Program-made: the position numbers and the translations under genes | Notes under the pieces: model-generated | Databases searched by the model: none | What the model saw: only the letters and a program-made list of their open reading frames with translations | What the model was told of the DNA's origin: nothing | Shown here: positions 1 through 13,895 of the stretch, in pieces | How positions within the stretch are numbered: the stretch's first letter is position 1 | Layout: each line of letters begins with the position of its first letter | Origin: Phoronis australis | Taxonomy: Eukaryota > Phoronida > Phoronidae | NCBI GenBank assembly: GCA_002633005.1 | Contig: NMRA01000147.1 | Span: 1-62,000, forward strand | DNA: 62,000 nt | Reading direction: 5' to 3'

Positions 1-22
1 CCGTTGCCGTTGCCGTTGCCGT
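1..22. repeat. CCGTTG hexanucleotide microsatellite at the window edge
   Basis: Three full CCGTTG units plus a partial fourth are visible. The repeat may extend left of the window. Confidence 0.8.
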
Positions 23-119
23 TTAATATAATCCAAAGCGCATTTACAGGGTTTTGACGACAATCACATCGCCAAACAACCACATGCATGCTTTTTAGCA
101 TCATGTACGAGGTTGATTG

Positions 120-2690
120 TTATAATGGTATTCGATAGAGGCATGGGTAGGAAGTGGACAACAAAGTTGGTCGCAGAAATATTTTGAGTAAATGTAAGAA
201 AACAGTATCAAATTTGGGATATGTAAAAGTCACGCCTAAAATAAGGCATAGTGATAGATTTAACAAAAGTTAACTAAGACTAAAACTATTTCAAAATAAA
301 AACCCTATTACTGCACGACTGCGTGTTGCATGGACACAGTGACTTACTGGACAATCTACGTATTTTAGAAGGAATTGTGATATCGGATTTATTCCTACCA
401 CAGGCAAAGAACTCAAAATAGGTTAGTACTTTGCTGTGTCCGTTGCCCGATATCCTGCTATGTATATTTAGCAATGTCATGGCTGTTCCGTGAGTCTTTT
501 TGATAACTGTGTACAGAAACGTGTTATTGATGTCGTCCAGTGGAATATCCTTCGTGTGACAATTATTTAGGAACCAACGCACATTTCGAAGGTTTTGACG
601 GCAAATACCTAGTGTTGAACCCAGAACATCCAGTCCACCACATGCATGCTTTGTTCCAACATAAACCCAGGCGACTGCTTGGTTGGTACTCGATAGAAAC
701 ATATGGGTATGATGAGATACGATAATTTTTATTGCAGATATATTTTGAGTAAATGTAAACAGCATAAAGATATGACCGTGTAAAACTCATGCTTACCGTT
801 AACCTTGTGATAGTGTTGGTTAACTTTTGTTCAATCTAACACTATTTTAAAATAAAAACCCTATTACAAACTGCACGATCACGTGTGCGGAATTTAGAAG
901 GAAACTTGAGATCGGATTTATTCATACCACAGGCAATGACATTGGAAATTTCAATCAGGTGACATCAAAACAGGTAAATACGTTGTCTCAGGGTCGATTA
1001 ACAATAATGAGCCTCAAAACAGTACACAGAGTACCTTCACATTTATAAAAAAGTTATTAATCGCTTGAACACATAAAGATAGGAGATATTGAACATGTCC
1101 AAATTCCACCAGTCGGTGCGTGCTCGGCATTGGAACACAAAAAGAGATAAGCAACTGATTCTTGACAGGGAGACTACACATATGGTATTTTCTAATTACT
1201 CAGAAGGCTTGAACATATAGTTTTATCCGTTACCGTGAGATGTCACAGTCATCCATAATATGAATTCACCAAATGTTCCAGCTATTGCACAACCTTTAAA
1301 GGTTCACCATATTGATAGGAGTACCTAACAATTAACTTTTAATACACATGCATAACAGTACCCCCTTGATAGTGATATTCAAGTTCATAAGGTAGACCAT
1401 ACTGTCCACATACTGCAAGAAGTTTAAAAAGACCGTCAACTGAGAGCAAGAACAGAACATGATCACGGTCATACATATTATGATTGATACTGTATAAGCA
1501 GGAGATACTACACAGACGATTAAATAGTCATTCAAAAGTGATCTAAGTCCATCCATGTCGTGTTAGAAACTACTTCACGGAACTTGAGAGCCAAAGCCTC
1601 TCGAAAGGATCCAAAAAATTTGGCAATGGTCAGTGAGCTGTTGCTTTTATTTACATTTTTAGTTTCCTGGTACTAAAAGTATGCTGCTCCCCTGTCAATG
1701 ACTTTGCATCACTAATTTCTGAACCTTTGGCTGACAGGACCTTTTCAAAAAATTATAATTTGTTGTATTATAGGCGTTATAACACTTGAGAACCTTCAGA
1801 GTATCGAGCTGTGTCTTACTAATGCAGTATGAAACGTAAGCAACGTTACTTTACTTCTTCCGTTTTGGATATCCGTAGGTCCCAACGGATCGTGGATATG
1901 GGTATGGCGTGTATTAATAAAATTTACAGTCGACAAATCAATTGTTTTCAATACTGCTTCTGCTTCTGAAATCTGCGAAGGAATTCAATTAACGCCATTA
2001 AGCATGCATTTTGGGGCCTTGAACGTAATTTGGGTTCAGTCATGCTGTTGTTTTAGTATGTTAGGGCTTGTATTAGTGTGTTAGTGCAATTGTCAGTCGG
2101 GATTAGAAAGAGCGCTAGCGTCTGCACAATTGTACCACCAAGACCTGCAACAAATGTCTAGTGTAATAGATGTAATGGATGTATGGAGATCTGTTCATTT
2201 GAAGTACATGTGCGTCATCACGATCCAAACACTTGTGCTTGAGTACAACCCAGAGTACTGGAAACCACACAGTTGTCACCGGTGGAGAGCTGTAAATGCA
2301 AGACCCAACTGTTATCAATAACAAAATTTAATCAGCACTATCGTCCTTCATGTATCTGGAAAGACAACATCTCACAGCGTGCGCTCTCACGGAAGTGCAA
2401 CTTACGGGACTTTTTTACCTTTCCATCTCCGGTTATCGGCGACATCTTAGTGGTAGCGAGGTCAGGGTGCTGCTTGTCCAGGTCCTGTATCGTCCTAAAA
2501 AGTCTCTATATTTCTCTCTCAGTTTGAATATTTAAATTTATCTCAGAAATAATTGTTAAGTAAACATTTATGTTAAACATTGAAATACCAATATTTAAAC
2601 GCAATTCACAAAACGAAAATGAAGTGATAATATTTTAGAACACAAAGAGTATTTCCTAGATCACTTCTGGAAAATTTAGCATTTAAGAGT
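120..2690. repeat. Large direct duplication, copy 1
   Basis: This stretch matches about 5,228-7,915 almost base for base, with scattered substitutions and small indels. Landmarks in both copies are AAAACCCTATTACTGCA, CGCTAGCGTCTGCACAATTG and GGTAGCGAGGTCAGGGTGCT. The offset is about 5.1 kb. The right half (from about 1,580) is a member of the array repeat described at 1,560-26,170. The left half (120-1,560) is found only in these two copies and contains an internal partial repeat (about 240-330 resembles 800-890). Boundaries are approximate. Confidence 0.85.
286..765 (-). other. Unrecognised 159-aa open frame in duplication copy 1
   Basis: An open frame of 159 codons whose counterpart in copy 2 (5,379-5,882) is also open, with about 80% identical residues by eye. 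Shared landmarks are NQAVAWVYVGTKH, IPLDDINNTF and NRVFILK. I recognise no family. The opposite strand is also partly open and has its own weak similarity between subcopies (RRNCDIGFIPTT here, RRKLEIGFIHTT at about 5,990). So the coding strand, if there is one, is undecided. The likeliest explanation is a recently duplicated degenerate repeat that has kept open frames by chance. Confidence 0.2.
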
Positions 2691-5227
2691 GACTCCACAT
2701 AAAAACCAACAGGTAGAGTCTATACCCAAAATCACAGATTTTTTTGAAACTTAGCACATGAGTTTGGTTTGTTGAGATGTACTAAAACATCACTTTTTAA
2801 AAATTTCCATTCATTATTTTTCTTTTTATGACCTGTACCTCCATTTTGGAACAAAATTGGGCGTTGAAGTAGGCATGTTTGAATGCATTTTACTAGCATG
2901 TGTGGTACGGTCAAAACAAATGAATGAAACGAATTGAAAGGACAATGGCTTAACAATTCAATGGCATAGCTTTCAAAATCTATTTTTAAATTTGTACGTT
3001 TTGAATTTGTGAGGCAAAAACGGCTATTTTTCAAGTTTTCACCGAAGCCATTTTCGGCCAAATTTGGCACTCTGTAGCAGCCATAACTCACCTTTCCTGA
3101 GATTGAATTTATAATAATTTGTTCAGTCATTCCTAACCTTACCTCTAATGTGGTTTTTGCGTACGAAGCATTACACAAACTGCACTTCGTCCTTTTGCAA
3201 GTTCTCAGTTGCCTCTGCTACCAATAGGAGGCTCTTGGAACATATAATTAGCTTGCGAAAAACGACATAAAAACCTTGTATTTTGGAGAAAAGGCAGACA
3301 GCATTATTAATTCCCATTCTCTGAAAACGGCATTGATGGTTATTGCTTTACAAAAAATATGTACGTAAATCAACTGGCATTCGCGCTTCTAAATGATAAA
3401 TAGCGCTGCTTTTGTTTACGTGGAGACTGAAGACGCATCTAGAATAAGAGCAGTAACACGAGGACCTTAATTGCTATAATTCAAGACTTCGCGAGATATT
3501 GCCCTGCATTTTAAATGAAAACACGTGGTTTTGGATAAATTTTAGAGAGGTTATAGTGTTACTGAACTCTCCCCTGCCTTACTCTTGTTTTCTATCTGCC
3601 TTGTTCTTGCCTCAGGCAAAGGAAGGCGCCCAAGGTGGATGTGGCCCCCTAGTGTTCAGTGCAAAAAATCCTTCAAGTTGTCAATAGTCATTGTAAATTT
3701 GGGTTCATATTGTAATGTCCCTGCTGGTTGCTACAAATTTTAGTCGCCACCAGTCGCCAGAAATTTGGTGTTTGCCCTCCCCCTCACACACACCGGGCAC
3801 CCTAACGCTGAATATTTTTGCCAGTGTGATCATCAGTGGTATAAAAAGGCACATATTCACATTCAATAGAAAATTATTCACGAGAGACAATTTTATTAAT
3901 GACTCATTCATGGCAGACATGAAGTAAAAAGAAGTAACGGTCTCGACTTCATATATCACACATCTTTGACTGGTTGTTATGCAACAAAACTAGGCTAAAC
4001 GTTGAGCTCATTTACCACTCCATTCAGTAAATCTGTCGACCTAACAGCATCTTCAGCAGAAATAGCATCGTCATAAACATTGCTTCAGACAACCTCGAAA
4101 ACCAATCTGCGATTCACTTAACATCACAGGTAAACACTTTCTGAGTGGGTTCTCGTAATGTTTTCTCCATTTTGGCACTTCCGAGGGTGAACGTTTTTAC
4201 CTGAATTATCTCCTTCATCGAATATGTTCGTCAGAAAGTTCTTAACCTTTACTGAAAATCTCGCTGATCTTTTTTCAATGCCTAACCTATTGCTTCAGCA
4301 TTCGCCTCATCCAAATAGAACTCTGAGGCTGTCTCAAATGAAGCTCCGGTTCTTGCATCTGAAAGCATTTCTGACCACTGTCGTGCGATGTGGTCATACG
4401 TGGTTTCCTTCTCTAAATGTTCAGTGTGGTTTCACACATCCAAATGCTTACCTAGTTCTGCGTCTGTAGCAAAAAACTTCGAGTAACCTTGATGGGTACA
4501 AGGGAACTTTTGTTGAGGCTCTTCACTAGACACAATGCCAACCTTAACTCTTGGTGTTGAAAATCCGCCATGTCTAGAGATGTTAGTGTATTTTAGAGAA
4601 ATTGGTTTCCCATTTTCTCAGTATTTGTAAGAACTTACCGTCACCTACATGGAACGTTTTCCACACGCGAATTCCTTGGGTGAAATAGTAGGGATTTGGG
4701 AATGTGCTTTTACCAGGAACTGAGTGTTTTGGAAAAGACTGTTGCATTGACTGAACATGTATACACATAACATACCTTCACACGGCCACTGGAAACTAAT
4801 GCTTCTTTCAAATCCAGAAATTTTATGATATTGTTACCTTCGGCTACAAAGTACTTCGCATGTTGTTTGAGTGGAGCCATCTTGCGACCACAAGAGATCC
4901 TTTCCATTCAGACTTTCACTAAAGTCACATCTCTGAACAGAAATGCCGGTAGAATTTGACAAGGCTGCTACGTTCAGGAGGAGAGGAGCAGAGTGGTAAC
5001 ATCCAGCATTACCCGACTCTCCCACGACTCATTGTTCAGTCAGAAATTCACCGACTCGGGGTAGTACGAGTCCGTACTCTGGCACAGGCCTTGCATTGTG
5101 AGGTACTTTCCTGTATCTCAAATGTTCAGTGGTGTCTTTAACATAACTCACTAAAGCACAAAGCTTTTGTGATCGGATTTTTTGCAGAATAAACTCTAAA
5201 GGAACATGAAGGCCCATNCGATTGTTT
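2691..5227. other. Spacer between the two duplication copies; no gene recognised
   Basis: This is not related to the array repeat. It contains a 148-codon minus-strand open frame (2,732-3,178, unrecognised) and one foldback element (3,448-3,574). Two short minus-strand frames near 4,590-4,910 are each followed by a GT donor-like site (GTATGT near 4,777, GTAAGT near 4,637). They could be exon relics, but I cannot name them. One ambiguous base lies at 5,218. Confidence 0.4.
3448..3574. mobile_element. Foldback/MITE element, family CAGTAAC, copy 1
   Basis: Inverted ends: CAGTAACACGAGGACCT on the left, and the complement of CAGTAACACTATAACCTCT on the right. The interior, read in reverse, shares ACGTGTTTTCATTTAAAAT and CTCGCGAAGTCTTG with the element at 22,955-23,080. 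A shorter relative is at 36,491-36,561. About 127 bp, noncoding. Confidence 0.6.
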
Positions 5228-7915
5228 TGTTGGTACTCGATAGAATCATGTTTAGGAAGTGGACAACAAGGTTGATTGCAGAAATGTTTTGAGTAAGTGT
5301 AAGACAACAGCATCAAATTTGGGCCATGTAAAACTCACGCTTAAAATAAGATGTAACGAAAGTTAACTAATACTAAAACTATTTCAAAATAAAAACCCTA
5401 TTACTGCATGACTGCGTGTTGTATGGACGCAGTGACTTACTCGACAATGTACGTATTTTAGAAGGAATTGTGATGTCGGATTTATTCATACCACAGGCAA
5501 AGACTTCAAAATAGTTTAGTACTTTGCTGTGTCCGCTGCCCGATATCCTGCTATGTATATTAAGCAATTTCATGGCTGTTCCGTGAATATTTTTGATAAC
5601 TGTGTACATAAACGTGTTATTGATGTCGTCCAGTGGAATATCCGTCGTGTGACATTTATTTGGTAACCAACGCACATTTCGAAGGTTTTGACGGCAATCA
5701 CGTCGTGTTGAACCCAGAACGTCCAGTCCACCACATGAATGCTTTGTTCCAACATAAACCCAGGCGACTGCTTGGTTGATACTCGATAGAAACATGTGGG
5801 TATGATGGGATACGATAATTTTATTGCAGATATATTTTGAGTAAATGTAAACAGCATCGAAATTTGACCGTGTAAAACTCACGCTTAAAATTTACATTGT
5901 GATAGATAGAACAAAAGTTAACCAATACTAACACTTTTTTAAAATTTTAAAAAAACCTATGACAAACTGCAAGATCACGTGTGCGGAATGTAGAAGGAAA
6001 CTTGAGATCGGATTCATTCATACCACAGTCAATGACAATGGAAAATTCAAAACAGGTAATTACGTTGTCCTAGGGTCGATTTACAGTAATGAGCCTCAAA
6101 ACAGTACACAGAGTACCTTCAAATTTATAAAAAAAGTTATAAAACGCTTGAACACATAAAGATATGAGATATTGAACATGTCCAACTTCTACCAGTCGGC
6201 CCGTGCTATGCATTGGAACACAGAAAGAGATAGGCAACTGATTCTTGACAGGGAGACTACACATATGGTATTTTCTAATTACTCAGAGGGCTTGAACATA
6301 TAGTTTTCTCCGTTACCGTGAGATGTCAAAGTCATCCATAATATGGTATCACCAAATGTTCCATCTATTGCACAGCCTTTAAAGGTTCACCATATTGATA
6401 GATGTACCTAACAATTAACTTTTAAAACACATGCATAACAGTACCCCTTTGATAGTGATATTCAAGTTCATGTGGTAAACCATAGTGTCCACATACTGCA
6501 AGAAGTTTAAAAAGACCATCAACTGAGAGCAAGAACAGAACAAGATCATGGGCATACATTTTATGATTGATATATGCAGGAGATACTACACAGACGACTA
6601 AATAGTCATTCAAAAGTTATCTAAGTCTATCCATGTCCTGTTTGAAACTACTTCATGGAAGAGCCAAAGCCCCTCGAAAGGATCCAAAACGGTTTTGCAA
6701 TGGTCAGTGAGCTGCTGATTTTATTTACATTTTAGTTTCCTGGTACTAAAAGTGTGCTGCTCCCCCGTCAATGACTTTGCATCACTAATTTCTGTTCTCA
6801 TAGATTGTCGAACTAACTAGCATTCCTTTCAGTCGGATTTGTGAACCTTTGGCTTGACAGGACCTTTTCAAAAAATTCTAATTTGTTGTATTATAGGCGT
6901 TATAACACTTGAGAACCTTCAGAGTATCGAGCTGTGTCTTAGATATACTAACGCAGTATGAAACGTAAGCAACGTTACTTTACTTCTTCCGTTTGGATAT
7001 CCGTGGGTCCCAACGTATCCTGGGTATGGGTATGGCGTGTAATAGATAAAAACGTGTATTAATAAAATTTATAAACAGTCGACAAATCGAATGTTTTCAA
7101 TACTGCTTTGCTTGTGAAATCTGCAAAGGAATTCAATTAACACCATTCAGCATGCATTTTGGGGTCTTGAACGTAATTTGGGTTCAGTCATGCCGTTGTT
7201 TTAGTATGTTCAGGCTTGTATTAGTGTGTTAGTGCAATTGTCAGTCGGGATTAGAAAGAGCGCTAGCGTCTGCACAATTGTACCACCAAGACCTCCAACA
7301 AATGTCTAGTGTAATAGATTTGATGGATGTATAGAGATCTATTCATTTGAAGTACATGTGCGTCATCACATCCAAACACTAATACTTGAGTACAACCCAG
7401 AGTACAACAAAACTACAGTCAACCCTTAAGAACTATTACAATAATCTGGAAACCACACAGTTGTCACCGGTGGAGACCTGTAAATGCAAGACCCAAATGT
7501 TATCAATAACATAATTTAATCAGCACTATCGTCCTTCATGCATATGGAAACACAGCATCTCACAGCGTGCGCTCTCACGGAAGTGCAACTCACGGGTCTA
7601 TTTTACCTTTCCGTCTCCGGTTTTATTTTGTGTCGGTTATCGGCGACATCTTAGGTTCTCTTCCAGTGGTAGCGAGGTCAGGGTGCTGCTTCTGCTTGTT
7701 CAGGTCCTGTCTGATCCTAAAAAAGTCTCTATATTTCTCACTCAGTTTGAATATTTAAATTCATCTCAGAAATAGCTGTTTACATTTATGTAAAACATTG
7801 AAATACCAATACTTAAACGCAGTTCACAAAACGAAAATGAAGTGATCATATTTTAGAACATGAAGAGTATTTCCTAGATCACTTCTTGAAAATTTAGCAT
7901 TTAAGTATGTTCGAC
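5228..7915. repeat. Large direct duplication, copy 2
   Basis: Second copy of 120-2,690. It differs by several indels, for example an extra segment near 6,796-6,840 and another near 7,397-7,440 that copy 1 lacks. This suggests deletions in copy 1 or independent decay. Downstream it continues directly into further array-repeat sequence. Confidence 0.85.
5379..5882 (-). other. Unrecognised 167-aa open frame in duplication copy 2
   Basis: Counterpart of the frame at 286-765. It is longer at its 5' end because a single-base difference in a T run shifts the frame in copy 1. A plus-strand 66-codon frame at 5,959-6,159 (RRKLEIGFIHTT, NYVVLGSIYSNEP) lies just beyond it and is frameshifted in copy 1. 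No domain or signal peptide is recognisable, so the product is unknown and may not exist. Confidence 0.2.
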
Positions 7916-8204
7916 CTTGATATTTTGACCTCTGTTTTACTATCAATGAGCTCTGTCTTTTGCTAAATACTATGATTTTTGAAGAGAGTGTGACTTGAAA
8001 CCAGGCGAGAAAGAGTGTATGAAAAAAGAGATGCCTGTTTAAGAAACTCGCATGCAGTCGAAACAAGTAACTTCCAGAAGATTTACAGCTTAGCAGCACC
8101 ATACCCCTTGTCTCTGGTGCCTTTAGTGCAAGTGGTAGTGCAGCACATTTCGTACCATGTCACTGTTCTCAGCGTCAACTCCTGCATGCTAATAGTATAC
8201 TAGT

Positions 8205-9180
8205 CAGCCAAATTCCAGTGGATCGACGAAAGGCCAACTCGCTAAAAATCTACAATGAGATTAAAAGGAAATCAACACGTCCGAAGTAGTAAAACCTATA
8301 TGTCTTCAAATGAAAACTAGAAATGAGGAAAGGTATGACCTAAGGTATAAATTCACGGTTTTTAAGTCTTCAAATTCGAAGATCAACACAAGTCCTAAAC
8401 CCCATTAGTTCGAAAGCTAAAAGTTCAAACTTTCATGACACGAGGTTCCGAACGGCGATTTCGAGAAAAATATTCAGGAATTTGGAAGCACATGCCTGTT
8501 TGACACTAGTTCTTCGAAGAGCCTGTGCCTCTGGAAAGGAGGCAAGCAACGTGGTTACCGCCACTAAAGTTTTGCTGTTCCGCTGCTGTTGAGGTTTCTG
8601 GTATCACAAATCTGGAAACCAGTTTTGATCTAACTATATTTCTTTTCTGTCGGAGTTGTAAACACTTGGCCAAATAGGGTCTTTTTAAAAACATTACATT
8701 TTCCGTATCATTGGATGTCAGGACTTGAGAACCTTCAGAGTGCCGGGCTGCATCCAAAATATATTGTGACATTAAACGGAAACAACGTTAGTTCACCTAC
8801 ATAATTTTCGTCTTAAATCCTTCCGTTTTGGTTATCCGAGGTTCACAGCGTATCTTTGAGGTACTGTTATACCGCGTAAATAGACAAAAACCTGTATTAA
8901 TGAAATTTTCAAAAAATCGACAACTCAACCGTTTTCAATTTGCCACATGGAGATCAATTGAAAAATCCTTGTCTCTACGCTGATAGAAATAGGTCACAGG
9001 AACCATTGTTCATCTCCACCTGGTTGTGGCATCTCCAGAGGAATTCAAAGAACACCATTCAGCACGTATTTTGTGACCTTGAACGTCCTTTGGATTAATT
9101 CATTCCGTCTTTCCTGGAATGTTAGGGCAATTGTTGGGCGGGATTAGAAAGTGCGTTAGCGTCAACGTGAAAGCACAAGC
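8205..9180 (+). repeat. Array-repeat copy, 5' to middle part
   Basis: Starts at the TAGTCAGCCAAA landmark. It runs through the TTCGAAGAGCCTGTGCCTCT block to the GGGATTAGAAAGTGCGTTAGC block and is then interrupted by unrelated sequence at about 9,180. Confidence 0.65.
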
Positions 9181-10160
9181 AAGAAAAATAACAAANCGTA
9201 GTCGAGTAAAACTTACTTTAGTCTATGGCTCAAGAAATTGTCCGCTAAGAATGAGAAAATGGTGTTGATATGGTGTGTGTAGCACCGAAAGCCGTTATGC
9301 TGCTCCAGAATAATATCCCGTCATCTTTTGGAATGTCCTAAGCCGAAAAATGATGTTGAAAACCGTAAACTATGGATCAAACTGTACGGCCACACGAGCA
9401 GCTGAACTGAGCGATGTTGCTTGATAACTCGAAGGCTATCATAAACACAACTATATAGTTCCAAGATACGCACTTTTCAGCTTGGTGGCTATGGTGCACA
9501 TTTTGACTCCCGAGTTTTCTTCGTCTGGCCGCCTTTGTCTCTGCACCTGCTGGATCTCGGTGTACTCTAGCGGTAGTCCCCGGAAATTGTTGTTTTCAAG
9601 GACATTTTTATTTTATGTTTTTTTTTATTTATTTCAACCTAATGGACATTATTTTGTTTCGCATCAGAGGTACATTTTTGTAATTCATAAACCGTAGGCT
9701 GGCGTTCAACTGAACTTCTCTCCTGGTCAAAATTCAGAGATTCGATCGGCACAGGGAAGGGCACTGGATTACTGCCTTGGTCGAGCTGTTGCCACTAAAA
9801 ATAAAATGTTGAATTACTTTTTGACGTGTACCTCTAGTATACACTATGTCTGGAGAGTTAGAGAGAGCTCATTTCGAAGTTGTTCAAACATGATATTTAG
9901 ATTTATGAAGCTTTAGAAAATAATTTGAGTTATTTTTGTAAATACAACTGTACCCTATTTTTGCAACTACCACACCAGACTCGAAACCTTTTGTAACCAT
10001 ACCACGACTTAGTGACCATGTTACCTTCAAAATTAAATGAAAGCTACTTTTATGGAATGAAACTACAAAAAATGCCAAGTTCATAAGAAGGTAGGCCTAA
10101 TTTAAATGTCTTAATGATGCAAACGGACAATTCCATAGGCGGATTTAGAGGAGGGCAGGG
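9181..10160. other. Interruption in the array; nothing recognised
   Basis: About 1 kb without array landmarks and without a recognisable gene. Short open frames only. A fragment GGCGGATTTAGAGG near 10,139 resembles the GGCGGATC ends of small TIR elements further right. One ambiguous base lies at 9,196. Confidence 0.4.
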
Positions 10161-12240
10161 GCGGAGCTTGCGATAGGTCAATTGTTGGGCAGGATTAGAA
10201 AGTGCGTTAGCATCAATGCGAAAGCACAAGCAAGAAAAATAACAAACGTCTAGCTCAAGCGAATTGTAAATACAATTGACAATGGGCAGATCTATTCATT
10301 AGAGTAAATGTGCGTCATCACGGCCTAAGCATTAATACATGAATAGAACCAAGGGTACAACTAAAATGCAGGCAACACTTTAAGTCTATTACAACGAAAT
10401 GGACACCAAACAGTGGTAACAGGTGAAGACCAAAGTGTTATCAATAACGTATCCCTATCGTGCTTCATCGCTAAAATTGAACCCCTTGAAAGTGATAAAG
10501 CAATACGACCTGAATTGAAATCTACACGTGAGAAGGTGTTTGGGCCGAAGGTATGAAATCACGGTATTCCTCGGTTTCAAGGTTAGCTAGACCAAGAATC
10601 CATAAATCTTAATATCCACTGAAGTCCGAAAGCTTATCATTTTCAAAAGTAAACGTTCGATCTTTCAGGACACGAGGTTCAGAAAAGTGATTTCGTGAAA
10701 ATTTTTGGAGTTGGAACGTGTATTGAAACTAGTGATTCGAAGAGCCAGTGCTCCTCAATGGTATCCAAACAAATTTTGTCAATGCTTACTGAGCCGCTAC
10801 ATTTAGTTACATTATCAAATTTTGGAACACAGCCAGTAAAATTTTGCTGCTCTGTTGTCAGACCTCGTCAATAGTTTCAACTAGACCTTCTTTTTCTTGG
10901 ATTTGTGAACCTTCGGACTCAAGGTCCTTTTGAAAACGTTTTCATTTGTCGCATAATTTGCATTCTAACTTGTACACCTTCGGAGTATCGAACTCTATCC
11001 TATTTATGCAAATGCATTATGATTCGCAAGCAATATTAGATTTCCTTCTTAGCTTTAGTATTCGGTTGTGAATTTTCTTCTTCCATGCTTCTTCTTCCGT
11101 TTTTGTTATACGTGGGTTGCAGCGTATCACTGTTGCTTGGGTATGGCGAGTCAATAGACAAAAAACATGTATTAACAAAATTTCTGTGACCTTTTACGTT
11201 ATTTGGATTTATTCATGCTGTCTTTCTGTTTGGGCTTGTGTCAGTAGGTTAGTGTAATTGTTAGTCGGGATTAGAAAGAGCATCAGCGTCAACGCGAATA
11301 CACGAGCAAGACAATTGACAAACGTGTGGTGCACGTGAATGGTGACAGATTTGGTGGATGAAGAGGTGTATCCATTTAAAGTACATGTGCGTCAAAACAC
11401 TAAAACCTGAGTACAACCCAGAGTACAAGTAAAATACAGCCAAAACTTAAAATATTTTACAACGACGCGACCCGGATACCACACAATTGTCATAGGTGGA
11501 GAACTGTAACTGCAAGTGCCACCTAGACTAAAATATTATAAATAACAAAAGCTATACACCTCTGTCGTCTTTCATGAATCGGTAAGACAGCAACTCATGG
11601 CGCGCGCCCTCACGGAATTAGCAGCTTGCGAGACGTTTTTACCTTTTCCACTCTGGTGTTATTTTGTGTTCGTGGCTCAGCAACATTTTTGGTTCACTGC
11701 CAGTGGTGACAAGGCCATGGTCTTTGTTGTTCGAAGCCTGTAAGACCCTAGAAAAGAACGTCCATTTCTCTAACGTTTGTATCTCAGAAATGACAGTTCA
11801 CATTGATCTAAAACTTTCAAATACTATGATTTAAACACCGTTCAGAAAACGAAAATGATAAGAGCATATTTTACAACTTTAACAAAGTTCTGAGATGACT
11901 TCTGGAACACCTTAATTAAATCAAATTCGATCTTGTTATCGATACATGTACCATTGATTTACCATTAATATGCTTTTTGTCCTAAGTTAAATTTTACGGT
12001 TTTTGAGAAATAATTTATTGTGCCCTGAAGCGAGGTGTGAATTGATGGGTCCTAGAATGCACATACGGTCAAAGCAAGTAACTTCCACGATGTTTACAGC
12101 TTAATGGCACCATACTTTTTGGCTATGGTGTCATTCGTGTAAGTGGTCCTGGGGTTCCATCCCACTGTTCGCGACGTCAAATCCCGCATGCTGCATGCTA
12201 GTGGTATATTAGTCCAGTGGTTCACACAGGATCGTCATTT
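10161..12240 (+). repeat. Array-repeat copy
   Basis: Contains the ordered blocks from the GATTAGAAAG landmark through AGAGCCAGTGCTCC, a second GTTAGTCGGGATTAGAAAG block near 11,260, GGTAAGACAGCAACTCATGG and the TCGATACATGTACC region. Noncoding in every frame. Confidence 0.65.
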
Positions 12241-13895
12241 GGATTCAGTCATGCTGTTTTTAGTGTGTTAGGCTACGTGTTAGTATGTTAGTGCAAATGT
12301 TAGTCGAAATTAGAAAGAGTGTTATCGTCAATACGAATGAACCAGCAAGACAAGTAACAAACAACAGGTGAAAGGATCCAAACAATGTTCGACAGCACTT
12401 AAACGCTGTTACAATGATTTGGACACCACAAAGTTGACACAGGTAGACAACTGCAACTGCAAGTATCAGCCAGACGAAATGTTATCAATAAAGAAAGTTT
12501 CATACCTCTATCACCCTTCGTGTACCGTGTAAGACAGCATTTCATGGCGCGCCCTCACGGATGGTGCAACTTCAGAGATTTTTTTACCTTTCCAATTACG
12601 GTATCATTGGTGGTCCAGTGTTATCTTTGTAGTAGTGGTGAGGTCATGGTTGTTCAGATCATGTATTATCTTTGGAATAACGTTCAAATTTCTCTAACTT
12701 TGAAGATTCGTATCAGAATAGCAGTTCAGATTTAGGTAAAATGTCAAACACCGTTCAAAAAACGAAAATGAAATGATCTTATTAACTGTTTTTCTGTGAT
12801 GACTTCTGAAACATTTATTTTCATCGTATGAAATTCCACTGTGTGATTGATACCATTGTTTTAACATTAATGTGCTTTTGTTTTGTTTTTTTTTTTCTTA
12901 AATTAACAGTTTTTGCCCTGAAACCAGGTGTGAAACAGTGTTCATGAATAAAGACAGATGTTGAATTACTGGCGAGTAAATTTTGAACTTCGCTTTTTCA
13001 AATCAAACAAGGATGGTTTCAGATGAACATTATTGGTGACATTCGTGTTAGTTGTCCGGGCCTACCATGGGTATACTCTCACTGCTTTCGACGTTTAATT
13101 CCGCGCGTTAATGGTATACTAGTCAGCCAAAGTCCACCGTTCGAAGAATGACCAAGTCGCTATTAAATCTACAATACGGTTAAAAGGAAACCTGACAAGC
13201 CTTTAGACGCGATAAAACCCTACATGACTTCAATTTAAAACTAGAAGTGAGAAAGTGTGTTTGCTGAAGGTATGAACTCACGGCTTTCATTTTTCCGAAG
13301 GTTTTTAAGTCCACAAATACACGCAAGTACGAAAGCCCATAACTGCGAAAGTTAAAAGTTTAAACTTTAATGACATGAGGTTCTGAACGGTGATTTGGAT
13401 CAAAATATTTTGGGCTATTAAACACTCGAAGAGCCAGTGCCTCTGGAAAAGATCCAAACACAGTTCAGCAATGTGCATTGAACTTTCGCTATCATTTACA
13501 TTTTCAAACTTTGTTTTACCGCCACTAAAATTTTGCTGCTTCGGTGTCGTTGACTTTGAATAACCGGCTTCTGGTTTCGTGGCCTTATTTCAGACAAACT
13601 AACTTTCTTGTCTGTCGGAATTGTGAACCTTGGGCCTGATAGGGCATTTTTAAAAACAGTTTCATTTCTCGTGTTATGGGTGTTTGGACTTGAGAACCTT
13701 CAAAGTATCGAACTGCAGTTATTTATGTTAATGCAGTATGAAACGCAACCAACGTTAGTTTACCTTCATAATTTTCATTCTAAATCCTTCTCCTGCTTTG
13801 GTTTTCCGTGGGTCGCAGCACATCGTTGGGGTATGTGTATGGCTTGTAAATAGACAAAAACGTGTATTTTACAAACAACCGACAAAATCAAATTT
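12241..13895 (+). repeat. Array-repeat copy, broken at its right end by a mobile repeat
   Basis: Runs from the GTTAGTCGAAATTAGAAAG landmark through GTGTAAGACAGCATTTCATGG and CTAGTCAGCCAAAGTCCA to CTCGAAGAGCCAGTGCCTCT. It ends at TTTTTCAATTTGCCACCA, where the CTCF-motif repeat begins. Confidence 0.65.

Noticed and set aside
2732-3178. 148-codon minus-strand frame as a gene
   Set aside because: No recognisable domain, no splice context, and surrounded by repeats. Kept only as a remark in the spacer entry.
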